Under the pieces are notes generated by a model, which saw only the letters and a program-made list of their open reading frames with translations, was not told the DNA's origin and did no database searches. A stretch of DNA of 41,077 nucleotides from Oscillospiraceae bacterium. Lineage in GTDB: Bacteria > Bacillota > Clostridia > Oscillospirales > Ruminococcaceae. Made by a program: the position numbers and the translations under genes. Location of the stretch: NCBI GenBank assembly GCA_017521325.1, contig JAFXCV010000060.1, positions 1-41,077 on the forward strand. The letters are read 5' to 3'. Positions 1 to 9,067 of the stretch are shown piece by piece (positions within the stretch are counted from its first letter, which is position 1; each line of letters starts with the position of its first letter).

Positions 1-2
1 AC

Positions 3-134
3 ATGACCTATCTTTTCATCGGTATGCTTCTCGGCATGATTGTCGGGCTTGCCATTGGCAGCCTTGCGGCGATTGTGAAGTATACGGACTATGAAATCAA
101 GCGGCTGAAGAAGGAGCTTGCGGAAAAAGCTTAA
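3..134 (+). CDS. Small single-span membrane protein
   Basis: A 43-residue protein with one glycine-rich hydrophobic helix near the N terminus (about residues 3-24) followed by a charged tail rich in Lys and Glu. The shape resembles the tiny DUF3789-like proteins common in Firmicutes mobile elements, and a second such protein occurs at 30397-30525. The window starts two bases before the ATG, so the ribosome binding site cannot be seen and the true start could lie further upstream. It precedes the methylase gene by about 60 bases and is probably co-transcribed with it. Function unknown. Confidence 0.5.
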   Translation: MTYLFIGMLLGMIVGLAIGSLAAIVKYTDYEIKRLKKELAEKA

Positions 135-197
135 TTCAGCCAAAACCCGTATCCTGCCCTATAACGGGCAGGACTGCCTTTGCAGGGGGTGTGAGCG

Positions 198-1031
198 ATG
201 AATAGTTTTATCCCGTGGACGGGCGGAAAGAAGAATCTCCGTGAAGCGGCGGTGCTTCGTTTTCCGCTGAAATATGAACGATATATCGAGGTATTCGGTG
301 GCGGCGGCTGGGTGCTGTTCCACAAGCCGCAGACTCCATTCGAGGTGCTGAACGATGTCAACAGCAACCTCACGAATCTGTACCGCTGTGTGCGTGAGCA
401 GCCGGAGGAACTCAAGAAACAGCTGGAATACGTTGTCAATTCCCGTGAGGATTTCGAGAGGATCGCCAGTCTGCACAAGAATGGGCTGCTGCCGCAGTAC
501 GGCGACTGCGACAGGGCAGTAAAGTTTTACCAGCTGATCCGTGGCAGTTATGCCAATAATCTGCGGTGTTTCAGTGCGAAGCCGCATTCCTATTGGTCGG
601 ATTTTCCGCTGATTGACATGGCGGCGGAACGTCTGCAGCGGGTCATTATTGAGAACAAGGATTTCGAGCAGCTCATCCGGCAGTATGACCGTCCGGTGAG
701 CTTTTTCTATTGCGATCCGCCGTATTTTTCGACCGAGCATTACTACCATGACGCACCGTTCGGAACTGAGGATCACCAGCGGCTGCGTGACACGCTGCTG
801 GGATGTCAGGGAAAATTTCTGGTATCCTACAACGACTGTCCCGAAATCCGGCAGCTCTGGGCGAGGGACGGCATCTGGATTGAGCCGATTCTTCGGACGA
901 ACAATCTGAAGCAGAAGTATGAGAAGGGCAGCGTTTACCCCGAATTGTTCATTTCCAATTACGACACAAGCGAAAGAGAAAAAATGGGGCTTCAGCTTTC
1001 ATTTTTTGACGAGAACGGAGGATTTTTCTAA
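198..1031 (+). CDS. D12-class N6-adenine DNA methyltransferase (Dam-like)
   Basis: A 277-residue protein with the layout of D12-class adenine methylases. The N-terminal FIPWTGGKKNLR segment and the following EVFGGGG loop form the S-adenosylmethionine site. The catalytic DPPYFST motif (DPPY class) is at about residue 172. It should transfer a methyl group to adenine N6 in a short target. No restriction endonuclease is adjacent, so it is most likely an orphan enzyme protecting the mobile element or marking its DNA. A GGGGGTGTGAGCG ribosome binding region precedes the ATG. Its stop codon overlaps the next start by one base, indicating an operon. The target sequence cannot be read from the protein. 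Confidence 0.9.
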   Translation: MNSFIPWTGGKKNLREAAVLRFPLKYERYIEVFGGGGWVLFHKPQTPFEVLNDVNSNLTNLYRCVREQPEELKKQLEYVVNSREDFERIASLHKNGLLPQYGDCDRAVKFYQLIRGSYANNLRCFSAKPHSYWSDFPLIDMAAERLQRVIIENKDFEQLIRQYDRPVSFFYCDPPYFSTEHYYHDAPFGTEDHQRLRDTLLGCQGKFLVSYNDCPEIRQLWARDGIWIEPILRTNNLKQKYEKGSVYPELFISNYDTSEREKMGLQLSFFDENGGFF

Positions 1032-1279
1032 TGGCTGGACTTTACAAAATTGATCATCAAAACGATGCAGGGCGTATCGTCCTGCATCTGCTGACAGGAC
1101 GAGAGATGGAATTTGCCATCAGGGATGACGACGGCAATCCGGAGATGTGGATCTATCCGAAGGACATGGAGGAATCGGAAATCAAGCAGATCTGTGACCG
1201 GTATCCAAAGTGCAACAGGTGTCCATTGGACAAGCGGTGTGACCGTGAATTTGGAATGGAGGGAAAAGCGAATGAATGA
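1031..1279 (+). CDS. Small cysteine-rich hypothetical protein
   Basis: An 82-residue protein of unknown function. The C-terminal half contains four cysteines in the segment CDRYPKCNRCPLDKRC, a spacing that could bind a metal. The N-terminal half is a short beta-rich stretch. The start ATG shares one base with the methylase stop codon and its 3' end overlaps the antirepressor start by 8 bases, so translation is probably coupled across all three genes. The four-gene run (methylase, this protein, Bro-N antirepressor, DUF3846) is an accessory cluster of the conjugative element. No family is recognised. Confidence 0.6.
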   Translation: MAGLYKIDHQNDAGRIVLHLLTGREMEFAIRDDDGNPEMWIYPKDMEESEIKQICDRYPKCNRCPLDKRCDREFGMEGKANE

Positions 1280-2066
1280 GATGAAAGTGTTTGAGCATGA
1301 GGAGTTCGGACGGGTCAGAACTGTGATGATTGATGGAGAGCCATGGTTTGTTGGAAAAGATATTGCTGAAAGCCTGGGCTATAAAAATGCAAGCAGGGCA
1401 CTGGCTATGCATGTTGCGATTGAGGACAAGGGTATATCAAAATGTTATACCCTTGGAGGAATACAGAGTTTGCTCATCATCAACGAGTCGGGGCTGTATT
1501 CCCTGATTCTGGGAAGTAAGAAATCCGAAGCAAAAGTATTCAAAAGATGGGTGACTTCTGAAATTTTGCCTTCCCTTCGAAAGTACGGATTCTATGCACG
1601 GGATGAAGTCTTGGAGAATTTTCTTTCCGATCCGGAAACCGCAATCCGCACATTCACCGCACTTAAGGAGGAACGTGACAAGAACAAAGTCCTGACAGAG
1701 GAAAACCGCATCCTTACACAGAAGTGTGGTTATCTTGACCTCATCACTGCCTGCACGGACGCTGTGCCAATCACGGTGATTGCCAAGGATTACGGCATGT
1801 CGGGGCGTGAAATGAACCGGCTCCTGCATAATCTGGGTGTGCAGTTCCAGCTGCAGTGCGGCACTTGGGTTTTATATCAGAAATACGCCAATCATGGGTA
1901 CACACGCAGCCGGACGATTGTGTATGACGATGTGCATTGCCGGTCGGCGGTGCATACCTACTGGACGCAGAGAGGGCGGCGGTTCCTGTACGAATTTCTG
2001 AAGGAACGAGGGCATCTTCCGCTGTGCGAGAAAGGGGGTGATACGGATGAAGATTCTGGTATGTGA
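1272..2066 (+). CDS. Bro-N/KilAC-type phage antirepressor
   Basis: A 264-residue protein. Residues about 5-105 form a Bro-N domain: PWFVGKDIAESLGY, the NESGLYSLIL segment and RWVTSEILPSLRKYG are characteristic. The C-terminal part from about residue 150 matches the ANT/KilAC DNA-binding domain (TVIAKDYGMSGREMNRLLHN). Such proteins control phage or mobile-element development by acting against a repressor or binding DNA directly. An in-frame start at 1113 would add 53 residues lying wholly inside the previous gene, so the ATG at 1272 is preferred; it has GGAGGG about 12 bases upstream. The 3' end overlaps the DUF3846 gene by 20 bases. Confidence 0.87.
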   Translation: MNEMKVFEHEEFGRVRTVMIDGEPWFVGKDIAESLGYKNASRALAMHVAIEDKGISKCYTLGGIQSLLIINESGLYSLILGSKKSEAKVFKRWVTSEILPSLRKYGFYARDEVLENFLSDPETAIRTFTALKEERDKNKVLTEENRILTQKCGYLDLITACTDAVPITVIAKDYGMSGREMNRLLHNLGVQFQLQCGTWVLYQKYANHGYTRSRTIVYDDVHCRSAVHTYWTQRGRRFLYEFLKERGHLPLCEKGGDTDEDSGM

Positions 2067-2439
2067 ACCCGAAAAGCCGCCATATGTCAAGGAAATTTCG
2101 GAGGATGTTTCCGACATGCAGGCAGTGGTCGGCGGCTACATCGAAGCGGTGTACTTTGAAGAAAAGGGCGACGCTCTCATTTTCTGTAATGACGAATTCC
2201 TGCTCAACGGCAGCCAGCCCAACCGGATCGTCGGAGAATTGCTGATTCATGGAACATTTTTCGTGGTCGGTGATACGACAAATTCGATTGGTGAGCATGT
2301 ATCCTGTTCGCTGACGGACGAGCAGATCGAGAAGTACACCGAACAGTTCACACCGATGGTACAGCAGCTTACACCGCAGGAAGTGCTGGCGATTCTCTTC
2401 GGAATGGAGGAAGAATCACTGGATTTGAGCATGATGTAA
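2047..2439 (+). CDS. DUF3846-like protein
   Basis: A 130-residue protein opening with MKILVCEPEKPPYVKEI and continuing with GGYIEAVYFE and a Cys-Asn-Asp-Glu segment, the layout of DUF3846 proteins found throughout Firmicutes conjugative elements and phages. The biochemical role of the family is unknown. The ATG at 2047 is chosen over an in-frame GTG at 2038 because the AAAGGGGG ribosome binding site at 2031-2038 needs that spacing. The gene starts inside the end of the antirepressor gene and is followed within 22 bases by the SpoVG gene. Confidence 0.75.
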   Translation: MKILVCEPEKPPYVKEISEDVSDMQAVVGGYIEAVYFEEKGDALIFCNDEFLLNGSQPNRIVGELLIHGTFFVVGDTTNSIGEHVSCSLTDEQIEKYTEQFTPMVQQLTPQEVLAILFGMEEESLDLSMM

Positions 2440-2460
2440 ATTCAAGAAGGAGGAGATTTC

Positions 2461-2808
2461 ATGAAAATTTCAGCAAGTATCAACCGCATCATTACAAAGC
2501 CCGATTCCCCTGTCAAGGCATTTGCCAGCGTCACGCTCGATGGCGTGTTCGCTGTGCATGGTCTGCGTGTCATGGAAACGGAGAAGGGCAGATTTGTGGC
2601 AATGCCTTCCACAAGTTACACGGACAAGGAAGGAAAAGTCCAGTATTCCGACACTTTCCACGCCATCACGAAGTCTGGCAGAGAGGCGGTCAATCAGTCC
2701 GTGTTGAACGCCTACGATCTGAAGCTTACACAGGAGCAGGTGTCGGAAATCGAGGTCAAGGCGGATGAAGAAATGGAAGAAGAACCTGAACCGGAGATGG
2801 TGATGTGA
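2461..2808 (+). CDS. spoVG: SpoVG-family protein
   Basis: A 115-residue protein whose first 85 residues match SpoVG: KAFASVTLDGVFAVHGLRV, then a segment with FVAMPS, and YSDTFHAIT. SpoVG proteins are small nucleic-acid-binding regulators. In sporulating Firmicutes the chromosomal copy affects septation and RNA or DNA control, while copies on mobile elements are common and poorly studied. The C-terminal tail is very acidic (run of Glu). An AAGGAGGAG site lies directly upstream. It sits between the DUF3846 gene and the lipoprotein gene. Confidence 0.85.
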   Translation: MKISASINRIITKPDSPVKAFASVTLDGVFAVHGLRVMETEKGRFVAMPSTSYTDKEGKVQYSDTFHAITKSGREAVNQSVLNAYDLKLTQEQVSEIEVKADEEMEEEPEPEMVM

Positions 2809-2933
2809 TGAATTTTATTCAGTGGTTTTGCCAGAAAATCAGATCACCTACTTGTGGAAAAGGTCGAATTTCCTTGAAAAAGCTGGACATCTATAATGAA
2901 ATGTGGTATGGTGGTGGCAAAGGAGGGACGCAT

Positions 2934-3782
2934 ATGAAAAGAGCATGTTTCCTTTTTCTGCTGCTGATAACGCTGACCGGCTGCAGCGATACTATGGCAT
3001 ATTCGCCGGAGAGAGCGACCATCATGCAGACAGAAACCACCGCCGAAATCACGAAGAATAGCCAGATAACGGCGGAAACGCAGACAACAGAATTGCCGCC
3101 GGAAACGGTGACTTTCAGTGAAAGTATACCTGAAACTGTGCCGGAGAGTTCCCCAGCAGTGACAGAATCCGAAGCGACCACCCAGACCTGTGCTGTATAC
3201 GCAAAGCCTGACACATCATTTTTATTAACAGAGGCGAAAGAGGCGGAAACGACGCAGGAAACGGCGGTTTACACGGAAACCACAGCTGTGCAGGAAACAA
3301 CGGTGCAGACCACAATTCCGCCGGAAACAACGACCATCACCACAACCACAACAACCCCCGAAATCACCACACAAACCACGACAGCACCACCGCAGACTGT
3401 GGATATGAACGATCTCAGCCCCCAGATGTGGGTGTTCCTCACAGAATACGGCATTGACCATGATACATTATATATGAAAGGTCAAGGGTACAGTGGCAGC
3501 GAGCTGGATCGTGCAGCGGCAGCCCTTGCGGATGCAAACGCTATGGGCGGTCGCAACTGCATCGAATATGCCTTGAATGCGTACTTTCTGTACGATGGAG
3601 CAGGGCTGGACTGCGGCATTGCGTTCGCATCCTATGACGGCTGGTACGGGCATGTGGTGAATGTCGTGAAAATCGACGGCATATGGCGTGAATTTGATGC
3701 TTCCGCAGGAAAATATGCGGACAATACCGCCAGCATTATCGAGGCGTTTGACCTATACGAAAACCGGATACAATTGAATTGA
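2934..3782 (+). CDS. Lipoprotein with Thr/Glu-rich stalk and transglutaminase-like domain
   Basis: A 282-residue protein. The start at 2934 (AAAGGAGGGA just upstream) gives a classical lipoprotein signal: MKRA, a hydrophobic stretch and the lipobox LTGC with Cys17. Residues about 30-160 are a low-complexity linker of Thr, Glu and Pro that probably spans the cell wall. The C-terminal domain contains GRNCIEYALNAY (Cys near 208), GHVVNVVKI (His near 240) and WREFDAS (Asp near 255). That is the Cys-His-Asp order of the transglutaminase/cysteine-protease superfamily. An ATG at 2805 would add 43 residues and hide the signal peptide, so it is rejected. An extended -10-like TGTGGTATGGTG lies upstream, and a strong terminator follows the stop codon. 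Substrate unknown. Confidence 0.75.
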   Translation: MKRACFLFLLLITLTGCSDTMAYSPERATIMQTETTAEITKNSQITAETQTTELPPETVTFSESIPETVPESSPAVTESEATTQTCAVYAKPDTSFLLTEAKEAETTQETAVYTETTAVQETTVQTTIPPETTTITTTTTTPEITTQTTTAPPQTVDMNDLSPQMWVFLTEYGIDHDTLYMKGQGYSGSELDRAAAALADANAMGGRNCIEYALNAYFLYDGAGLDCGIAFASYDGWYGHVVNVVKIDGIWREFDASAGKYADNTASIIEAFDLYENRIQLN

Positions 3783-3786
3783 ACCC

Positions 3787-3818
3787 AAGAAAAGAGTCGA
3801 GAAATCGGCTCTTTTCTT
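3787..3818 (+). terminator. Rho-independent terminator after the lipoprotein gene
   Basis: The arms AAGAAAAGAG (3787-3796) and CTCTTTTCTT (3809-3818) pair perfectly, with an inner CGA/TCG pair around a GAAA loop. The right arm supplies the T-rich tract. It lies just after the lipoprotein stop codon. Confidence 0.8.
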
Positions 3819-3831
3819 GTATCTGTTTGCA

Positions 3832-3858
3832 ATTTCCTCCGCCGCAGGCGGAGGAAAT
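3832..3858. repeat. Perfect 12-bp hairpin with GCA loop
   Basis: ATTTCCTCCGCC at 3832-3843 is followed by a GCA loop and its exact complement GGCGGAGGAAAT at 3847-3858. There is no T tract, so it does not look like an ordinary terminator. It belongs to a set of intergenic trinucleotide-loop hairpins seen elsewhere in the window. Confidence 0.8.
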
Positions 3859-3878
3859 GCTGTCGTCTTATCAACTCT

Positions 3879-3908
3879 GAAACCGCCGAAACATCGGCGT
3901 TTCTTTAT
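3879..3908 (+). terminator. Terminator/attenuator hairpin in the adhesin leader
   Basis: GAAA-C-CGCCGA (3879-3889) pairs with TCGGCGTTTC (3894-3903), leaving one bulged C and an AACA loop, and is followed by TTTATT. It lies 20 bases upstream of the adhesin start codon, so it would stop or tune readthrough into the adhesin-sortase genes. Confidence 0.55.
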
Positions 3909-3926
3909 TGCAAAGGAGAAAAACTT

Positions 3927-6900
3927 ATGAAGAAACACAGCATTCTGAAAAGACTCGGCTCCGGCTTCCTCGCCGGACTCTGTGCCGCATCCATGATCGG
4001 CACAAATCTCAGCGGCATCCCCACAGAAGCGGCGGAATCGACCGAAAATACAGCATTTCCGTCCGCCGATGCCGTCATCGCACAGGCGGCAAACCTGCTC
4101 GGCAGTCCGTACAGCTTTGGCTGCAAGGGCTACACCGGCGTGTACTATCAGGGCAGCTATAAGCCGCTGACTGAGGAATACATCCGCACACAGGGCATTG
4201 ACTGCTCCGGACTTGTGTACTACACGCTGACGCACCTCGGCTACAGCACATCCGGCTTTGACTGGAACAATCCTGTTCCGGTTGATACCGTGCATTGGCT
4301 GTCGATGGACAAGGACTGCACCATCACTTATGGCGGTGTTACGTCAAAACTGGACATTGAGAAGCAGAATATCAAGACGGAGGAGCATCCCTATTGGGAG
4401 TGTGCGGACGGCTCGACAATTACCGCTGGCTCGGTCGTTGTGTCTGAAACGAAAGACATCAACCATGCCTGGATCTATATGGGAGAGTTTGAAAACCGTG
4501 ACGCTGTTGTGCAGTATCTTCGCAGTATCGGCGTTTCTGAACATCTGATCACCGACAAAACCGTCGGCAGCGGCAACGGTTCCGGCGGAAAGCACTGGCG
4601 TATCGAATCCAACGGCTCGCAGGGCGTTGTCATCAACAACAACACGGACGGCAAGAATACTTCTGCCCTGAACACCTCCGCTTTCCGCATCGCACAGGCG
4701 GATGTGCATTTTACGCTGTGTAAGGTGGATGCCGAAACGAGCATGGCAATCGGCAAAAGCAGCGTAGACGGCTCGACCGCTGTGTACGGCATTTATTCCG
4801 ACAATGCGTGCAAAAACAAGGTCGCTGAAATCACCATCGGTGAGGATGGAATGGGCAGCGTCAAGCTGAAAAGCGGCACTTATTACGCAAAGGAAATTTC
4901 CGCCCCGACCGGATATGCACTGGATGAAACCGTCTACACCCTCTTCGGCAGCGGTACGACAACTGTGAAGGAATCCCCATCCTACGGCAAAATTCTGGTC
5001 AACAAGACCGCAGAGGACGGCGTTATCGGCGGCAGAACGTTTGAGGTTGTGAACAACACCACCGGCGAACGCTGGACGGAGGTCACAAATGAAAACGGCG
5101 TGGCTGTGTTCGGCGATGATGCGGACGAACGCCTGCTGGTCTATGATGTCAGAAATGCCGGAACTGCGTGCGATTACACCATTTCTGAGGTGAATGTGGA
5201 CAGCCGCTACAACGTCCCGAAGGCACAGAATGTGAGCCTTGCGAATGGCACGGTTGACCTGACGGTGACAGCGGCGTTCGTCAATGAGCTGAAAACCGGC
5301 GGTTTGAAGATCAACAAGCTGTCCGAGGATGGTCAGAACGGCGACAGAACGTTCACCGTGACGGGCGGCGGCAACAGCTACATCATCACCACCGGTGCGG
5401 ACGGAACGGCGATTTTAAGCGATATTCCGGTCTTTGACAGCAATAATGAGAAGATCGTGTACACCATTTCCGAGCAGGATGTGCCGGTTCGTTATGTTGT
5501 CCCTGCCGACCAGACCGCAACGCTGACAGCGGATGCGACTGTGGACGTTTCCTTTGAGAATGTGCTGAAGAAATTCACGGTAGAGGTCACGAAGGAGGAT
5601 GCGGAAAACGCCGCAGCACAGGGCAATGCAACGCTCTCTGGTGCGGTGTACGGCATTTACGAGAACGGCGAGCTGGTGGACACCTACACCACCGATGAAA
5701 ACGGCAGTTTTGTGACGGGTGAGTATCTTTGCGGCGAAAACTGGACGATTTGTGAGATCACCCCCTCCGAAGGCTACCTGCTCGATCCGACTGTGTATGA
5801 AGTGGGTGCAGAGCCGCAGAACTTCACAATTTCCCGAAACAGCGTGGAAATGACTGTGTACGAATCCCCTGTGAAGGGCAAAATTTCCATCATCAAGCAC
5901 AGCGACGACGGTACAACACAGATCGAAACGCCGGAGGCAGGTGCGGAGTTTGACATCTATCTCAAATCCGCAGGCAGCTATGAAGCAGCGAAGGAATCCG
6001 AACGTGACCACCTCATCTGCGATGAAAACGGCTATGCACAGACGAAAATGCTGCCCTATGGTATCTATGTGGTGCATCAGACAGCAGGCTGGGAAAATAC
6101 CGAGTGGATGGACGATTTCGAGGTCAATATCTGCGAAAACGAAAAGGATTATTTCTATATCATCAATGATGCGGTTCTTACCTCCCATGTGAAAATTGTG
6201 AAAAAGGACGCAGAAACGGGAAATATCATTCCCGTGTCCGGCATCGGCTTTCAGGTGTGGGATGTGGCAAAGCAGGCTTATGTCCAGCAGGAAGTGACCT
6301 ACCCCTCCGCCATGCTGGTAGACACCTTCTATACGGATGAAACCGGCACACTCATGCTTCCGAACGAGCTGGTTTACGGCGACTATGAGCTGCATGAGGT
6401 GCAGGCGGCAAATGGCTATGTTCTCGACAAAACCGCTGTTCCGTTCACAATTGACGGCACGGTGGAGGTTCTGACAGTGGAGAAAACCAATACACCGCAG
6501 AAGGGAAAAATTGCAATCCAGAAAACAGGTGACAGCTTTGTGACCGTAAGCGAGCAGGACGGCAGATTTACGCCTGTTTTCGATAAAAAGCCGCTTGCAG
6601 GTGCAGAATTTGAAATTGTTGCGGCGGAGGATATTGTGACGGCGGATGGCACGCTCAGACTGCATGCAGGCGAAGTAGCAGATGTGCTTGTGACGGATGA
6701 AAATGGCTATGCTGCAAGCAAACTGCTGTATCTGGGTAAGTACGAAATCTGTGAAAAGACCGCCCCTGCAGGTTATGTGCTGGACGGCACGCCGCAGATT
6801 GTGGAGCTTGCCTATGCAGGACAGGAAATCGAGGTGAGAGAAACTGTGAATACAACATTCTGGAACGACCATCAGGGCGTGGAAATCAGCCTTGCAAAGG

Positions 6901-8204
6901 CAATGGAACATGATGAGCTGTTCGGCATCGGCGGACAGAACGAGTACCTTTCCGTCCGTTTCGGACTGTTTGCGGATGAGGAACTGACTGCTGCGGATGG
7001 CAGCGTGATTCCGGCGGACGGACTGATTTCCGAAATCACACTCTGTGAGGATATGACAGCGAAATTCAGCGAAAAACTCCTCTTCGGACGCTACTATGTG
7101 CAGGAGATTGCAACCGATGAGCATTATGTCCTGAACGGTGAAAAGTACCTTGTCAATTTTGAGTACATGGGACAGGAGATGACAACTGTGTCCATTGATT
7201 GCGGACAGTTTGAGAACAAGCTGATTCGTGGTACGGTTTCCGGTCTGAAGGTCGATCCGGAGGATGAGCCGCTGGAGGACGCACTGTTCGGACTGTTCGA
7301 GGCTGGTACGGAGGAGTTCTCCGAGGAATCTGCGATCATGACCGCTGTTTCCGATGAAAACGGCTATTTTGCGTTTGAATCAGTTCCCTATGGTGAGTAC
7401 GCTGTGAAGGAAATTGCCCCGCCTGCCGGATATGTGCTGTCCGATGCTGTGTTCCCTGTGACGATTGACGAGGATGGCGATTTTATCGAAATCACGGCAG
7501 AAAATGAGCCTGTTACCGTGGAGATTTCCAAGCAGGATGTGTACGGCAAGGAACTGGAGGGTGCAAAAATGCAGCTTTTGAATGAAAATTCTGAAGTTGT
7601 CGAAGAATGGACTTCCGACGGCACAAACCATGTTGTTTCCCTGCTTTCCGCAGGTAAGTACACGCTCCATGAGGTTGCAGCACCGGATGGCTATGTGATC
7701 GCCACGGACATTGCTTTTGAGATTCTGGAGGATGGCACTGTAAACGTTGAAAATGTCGATGCTTCGGCATTCACGGAGAATGGTGTGCCGCTGATCGTGA
7801 TGGTGGACGATACCACGAAGGTCGAGATCAGCAAGCGTGACATCACATCCGACAGCGAGCTGCCGAACGCTAAACTGCAGGTGCTTGATGAAAATGAAAA
7901 TGTGATCGAGGAGTGGATTTCCACGAATGAGCCGCATTTCATTGAGGCTGTGCTGATTGCAGGAAAGCCCTATATTTTGCGTGAAACAATTGCTCCGGAT
8001 GGCTATGAGATCGCAAACGATGTGAAGTTCACCGTCAAGGAAAACGGCGATGTAACGGCGGTTGTGATGTACGACAAGGCAAAGGTCACAGTAACTACAC
8101 CCTCCGTTCCGACCGGCGATGCAACGAATGACATCCCTGCATGGCTGATGATCGCAGGCGGTGCGGTACTGCTGGCGTTTATCACATTCAGAAAGAAGGT
8201 CTGA
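3927..8204 (+). CDS. Giant surface adhesin: NlpC/P60 domain plus Cna-B/SpaA repeats
   Basis: A 1425-residue secreted protein. Residues 1-36 are a signal peptide. Residues about 45-235 form an NlpC/P60 peptidase-like domain with Cys93 in GIDCSGLVYY and His180 in INHAWIYMG, the expected nucleophile and histidine. The rest is a string of Cna-B/SpaA-type prealbumin-like domains; eight copies of a GY-x-L/I-type signature can be seen between about 325 and 1370. Such domains usually carry Lys-Asn isopeptide bonds. The C terminus has a sorting signal with SVPTGD in place of LPXTG, a hydrophobic helix and RKKV. The sortase gene follows directly. It probably mediates cell-cell contact during conjugation, while the NlpC/P60 part could cut or bind peptidoglycan. 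Confidence 0.88.
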   Translation: MKKHSILKRLGSGFLAGLCAASMIGTNLSGIPTEAAESTENTAFPSADAVIAQAANLLGSPYSFGCKGYTGVYYQGSYKPLTEEYIRTQGIDCSGLVYYTLTHLGYSTSGFDWNNPVPVDTVHWLSMDKDCTITYGGVTSKLDIEKQNIKTEEHPYWECADGSTITAGSVVVSETKDINHAWIYMGEFENRDAVVQYLRSIGVSEHLITDKTVGSGNGSGGKHWRIESNGSQGVVINNNTDGKNTSALNTSAFRIAQADVHFTLCKVDAETSMAIGKSSVDGSTAVYGIYSDNACKNKVAEITIGEDGMGSVKLKSGTYYAKEISAPTGYALDETVYTLFGSGTTTVKESPSYGKILVNKTAEDGVIGGRTFEVVNNTTGERWTEVTNENGVAVFGDDADERLLVYDVRNAGTACDYTISEVNVDSRYNVPKAQNVSLANGTVDLTVTAAFVNELKTGGLKINKLSEDGQNGDRTFTVTGGGNSYIITTGADGTAILSDIPVFDSNNEKIVYTISEQDVPVRYVVPADQTATLTADATVDVSFENVLKKFTVEVTKEDAENAAAQGNATLSGAVYGIYENGELVDTYTTDENGSFVTGEYLCGENWTICEITPSEGYLLDPTVYEVGAEPQNFTISRNSVEMTVYESPVKGKISIIKHSDDGTTQIETPEAGAEFDIYLKSAGSYEAAKESERDHLICDENGYAQTKMLPYGIYVVHQTAGWENTEWMDDFEVNICENEKDYFYIINDAVLTSHVKIVKKDAETGNIIPVSGIGFQVWDVAKQAYVQQEVTYPSAMLVDTFYTDETGTLMLPNELVYGDYELHEVQAANGYVLDKTAVPFTIDGTVEVLTVEKTNTPQKGKIAIQKTGDSFVTVSEQDGRFTPVFDKKPLAGAEFEIVAAEDIVTADGTLRLHAGEVADVLVTDENGYAASKLLYLGKYEICEKTAPAGYVLDGTPQIVELAYAGQEIEVRETVNTTFWNDHQGVEISLAKAMEHDELFGIGGQNEYLSVRFGLFADEELTAADGSVIPADGLISEITLCEDMTAKFSEKLLFGRYYVQEIATDEHYVLNGEKYLVNFEYMGQEMTTVSIDCGQFENKLIRGTVSGLKVDPEDEPLEDALFGLFEAGTEEFSEESAIMTAVSDENGYFAFESVPYGEYAVKEIAPPAGYVLSDAVFPVTIDEDGDFIEITAENEPVTVEISKQDVYGKELEGAKMQLLNENSEVVEEWTSDGTNHVVSLLSAGKYTLHEVAAPDGYVIATDIAFEILEDGTVNVENVDASAFTENGVPLIVMVDDTTKVEISKRDITSDSELPNAKLQVLDENENVIEEWISTNEPHFIEAVLIAGKPYILRETIAPDGYEIANDVKFTVKENGDVTAVVMYDKAKVTVTTPSVPTGDATNDIPAWLMIAGGAVLLAFITFRKKV

Positions 8205-8206
8205 TT

Positions 8207-9067
8207 ATGAGCAAATTCACACGCATTCTTGCGGCTGCTGCGGCAGCCGCCCTCCTTGTGGGGGGCGTTGTGCTGCTGACCAAAGATGAGGCGGCACAGA
8301 AAATTGTGGACAGGAAAATGGCGGATTTCCAGCCGTCAGCGAGCATGATGGACACGCTGGATATTATGACGGAAGAATTGAAAAACACCGAAACTACACC
8401 TGTTTTAACAATTACAGAGGAAGAAATGACAGGCACAACGGAGGACATTACCGTACAAGAAACAGCCCCCTATATCCCAAGCGACACGCTCCCTGTTGAA
8501 GTGATGGACGAGCTGACGGCACAGGCGGAGGCATTGCAGACAGCATATCCGAACGCTATCGGCTGGCTGTATCTGCCGGATACGGGCATCAATTACCCGA
8601 TTATGCAGGGCGAGGACAATGATTTTTATCTGCATCACGCACCGGATGGCAGGTCGCTGAAGGCTGGCTCTGTGTTTTTGGATTTTCGCTGTGAACGGCG
8701 GTTCATGAACCCTGTGAATCTGGTCTATGCCCACAACATGAACAACGGAACGATGTTTGCAGGAATCACGAGATTCACCGATTCTGCGTACTTTTCCAGT
8801 CATCGCTACGGCTGGCTGGCGACCTCTGAAACAGTGTTCCGGATTGATTTTTTCTCCGCCGCAGTGGTGGGCAGGTATGATGTGCTGTACGACGGCAGTG
8901 CAGAGATTTCAAGCTGGCTTTCACACCTTGCAGAGGTGTCAAAGATATATGAAAACGCCAATATTTCGGGAGATACACGGTTCATTTCGCTGTCCACCTG
9001 TTCCTATGAGTTCAAGGATGCGAGGACTGTGCTGACCGGAACGCTCACAGAGATGGGAGGGGTATGA
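8207..9067 (+). CDS. Class B sortase
   Basis: A 286-residue membrane-anchored transpeptidase. Residues 5-25 form an N-terminal membrane anchor. The catalytic domain includes NAIGWLYLPDTGINYPIMQG, His176 in LVYAHNMNNGTMF, Cys265 in LSTCSYEF and Arg273, the His-Cys-Arg set of sortases. The IGWL and TGINYP segments are typical of class B. The start at 8207 has AAAGAAGG upstream and follows the adhesin stop by two bases, so the adhesin with its SVPTGD signal is the obvious substrate. The 3' end overlaps the next gene. Confidence 0.92.
   Translation: MSKFTRILAAAAAAALLVGGVVLLTKDEAAQKIVDRKMADFQPSASMMDTLDIMTEELKNTETTPVLTITEEEMTGTTEDITVQETAPYIPSDTLPVEVMDELTAQAEALQTAYPNAIGWLYLPDTGINYPIMQGEDNDFYLHHAPDGRSLKAGSVFLDFRCERRFMNPVNLVYAHNMNNGTMFAGITRFTDSAYFSSHRYGWLATSETVFRIDFFSAAVVGRYDVLYDGSAEISSWLSHLAEVSKIYENANISGDTRFISLSTCSYEFKDARTVLTGTLTEMGGV

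Noticed and set aside
2805..2933. Upstream start for the transglutaminase-like lipoprotein
   Set aside because: It would place 43 polar residues before the lipoprotein signal; the 2934 start has both a strong ribosome site and a correct lipobox.
5415..7124. A 569-codon open frame on the minus strand inside the adhesin gene
   Set aside because: It lies fully antisense to a well-supported repeat protein, has low-complexity His/Cys-rich content and no domain. It is a by-product of codon use in the Cna-B repeats.
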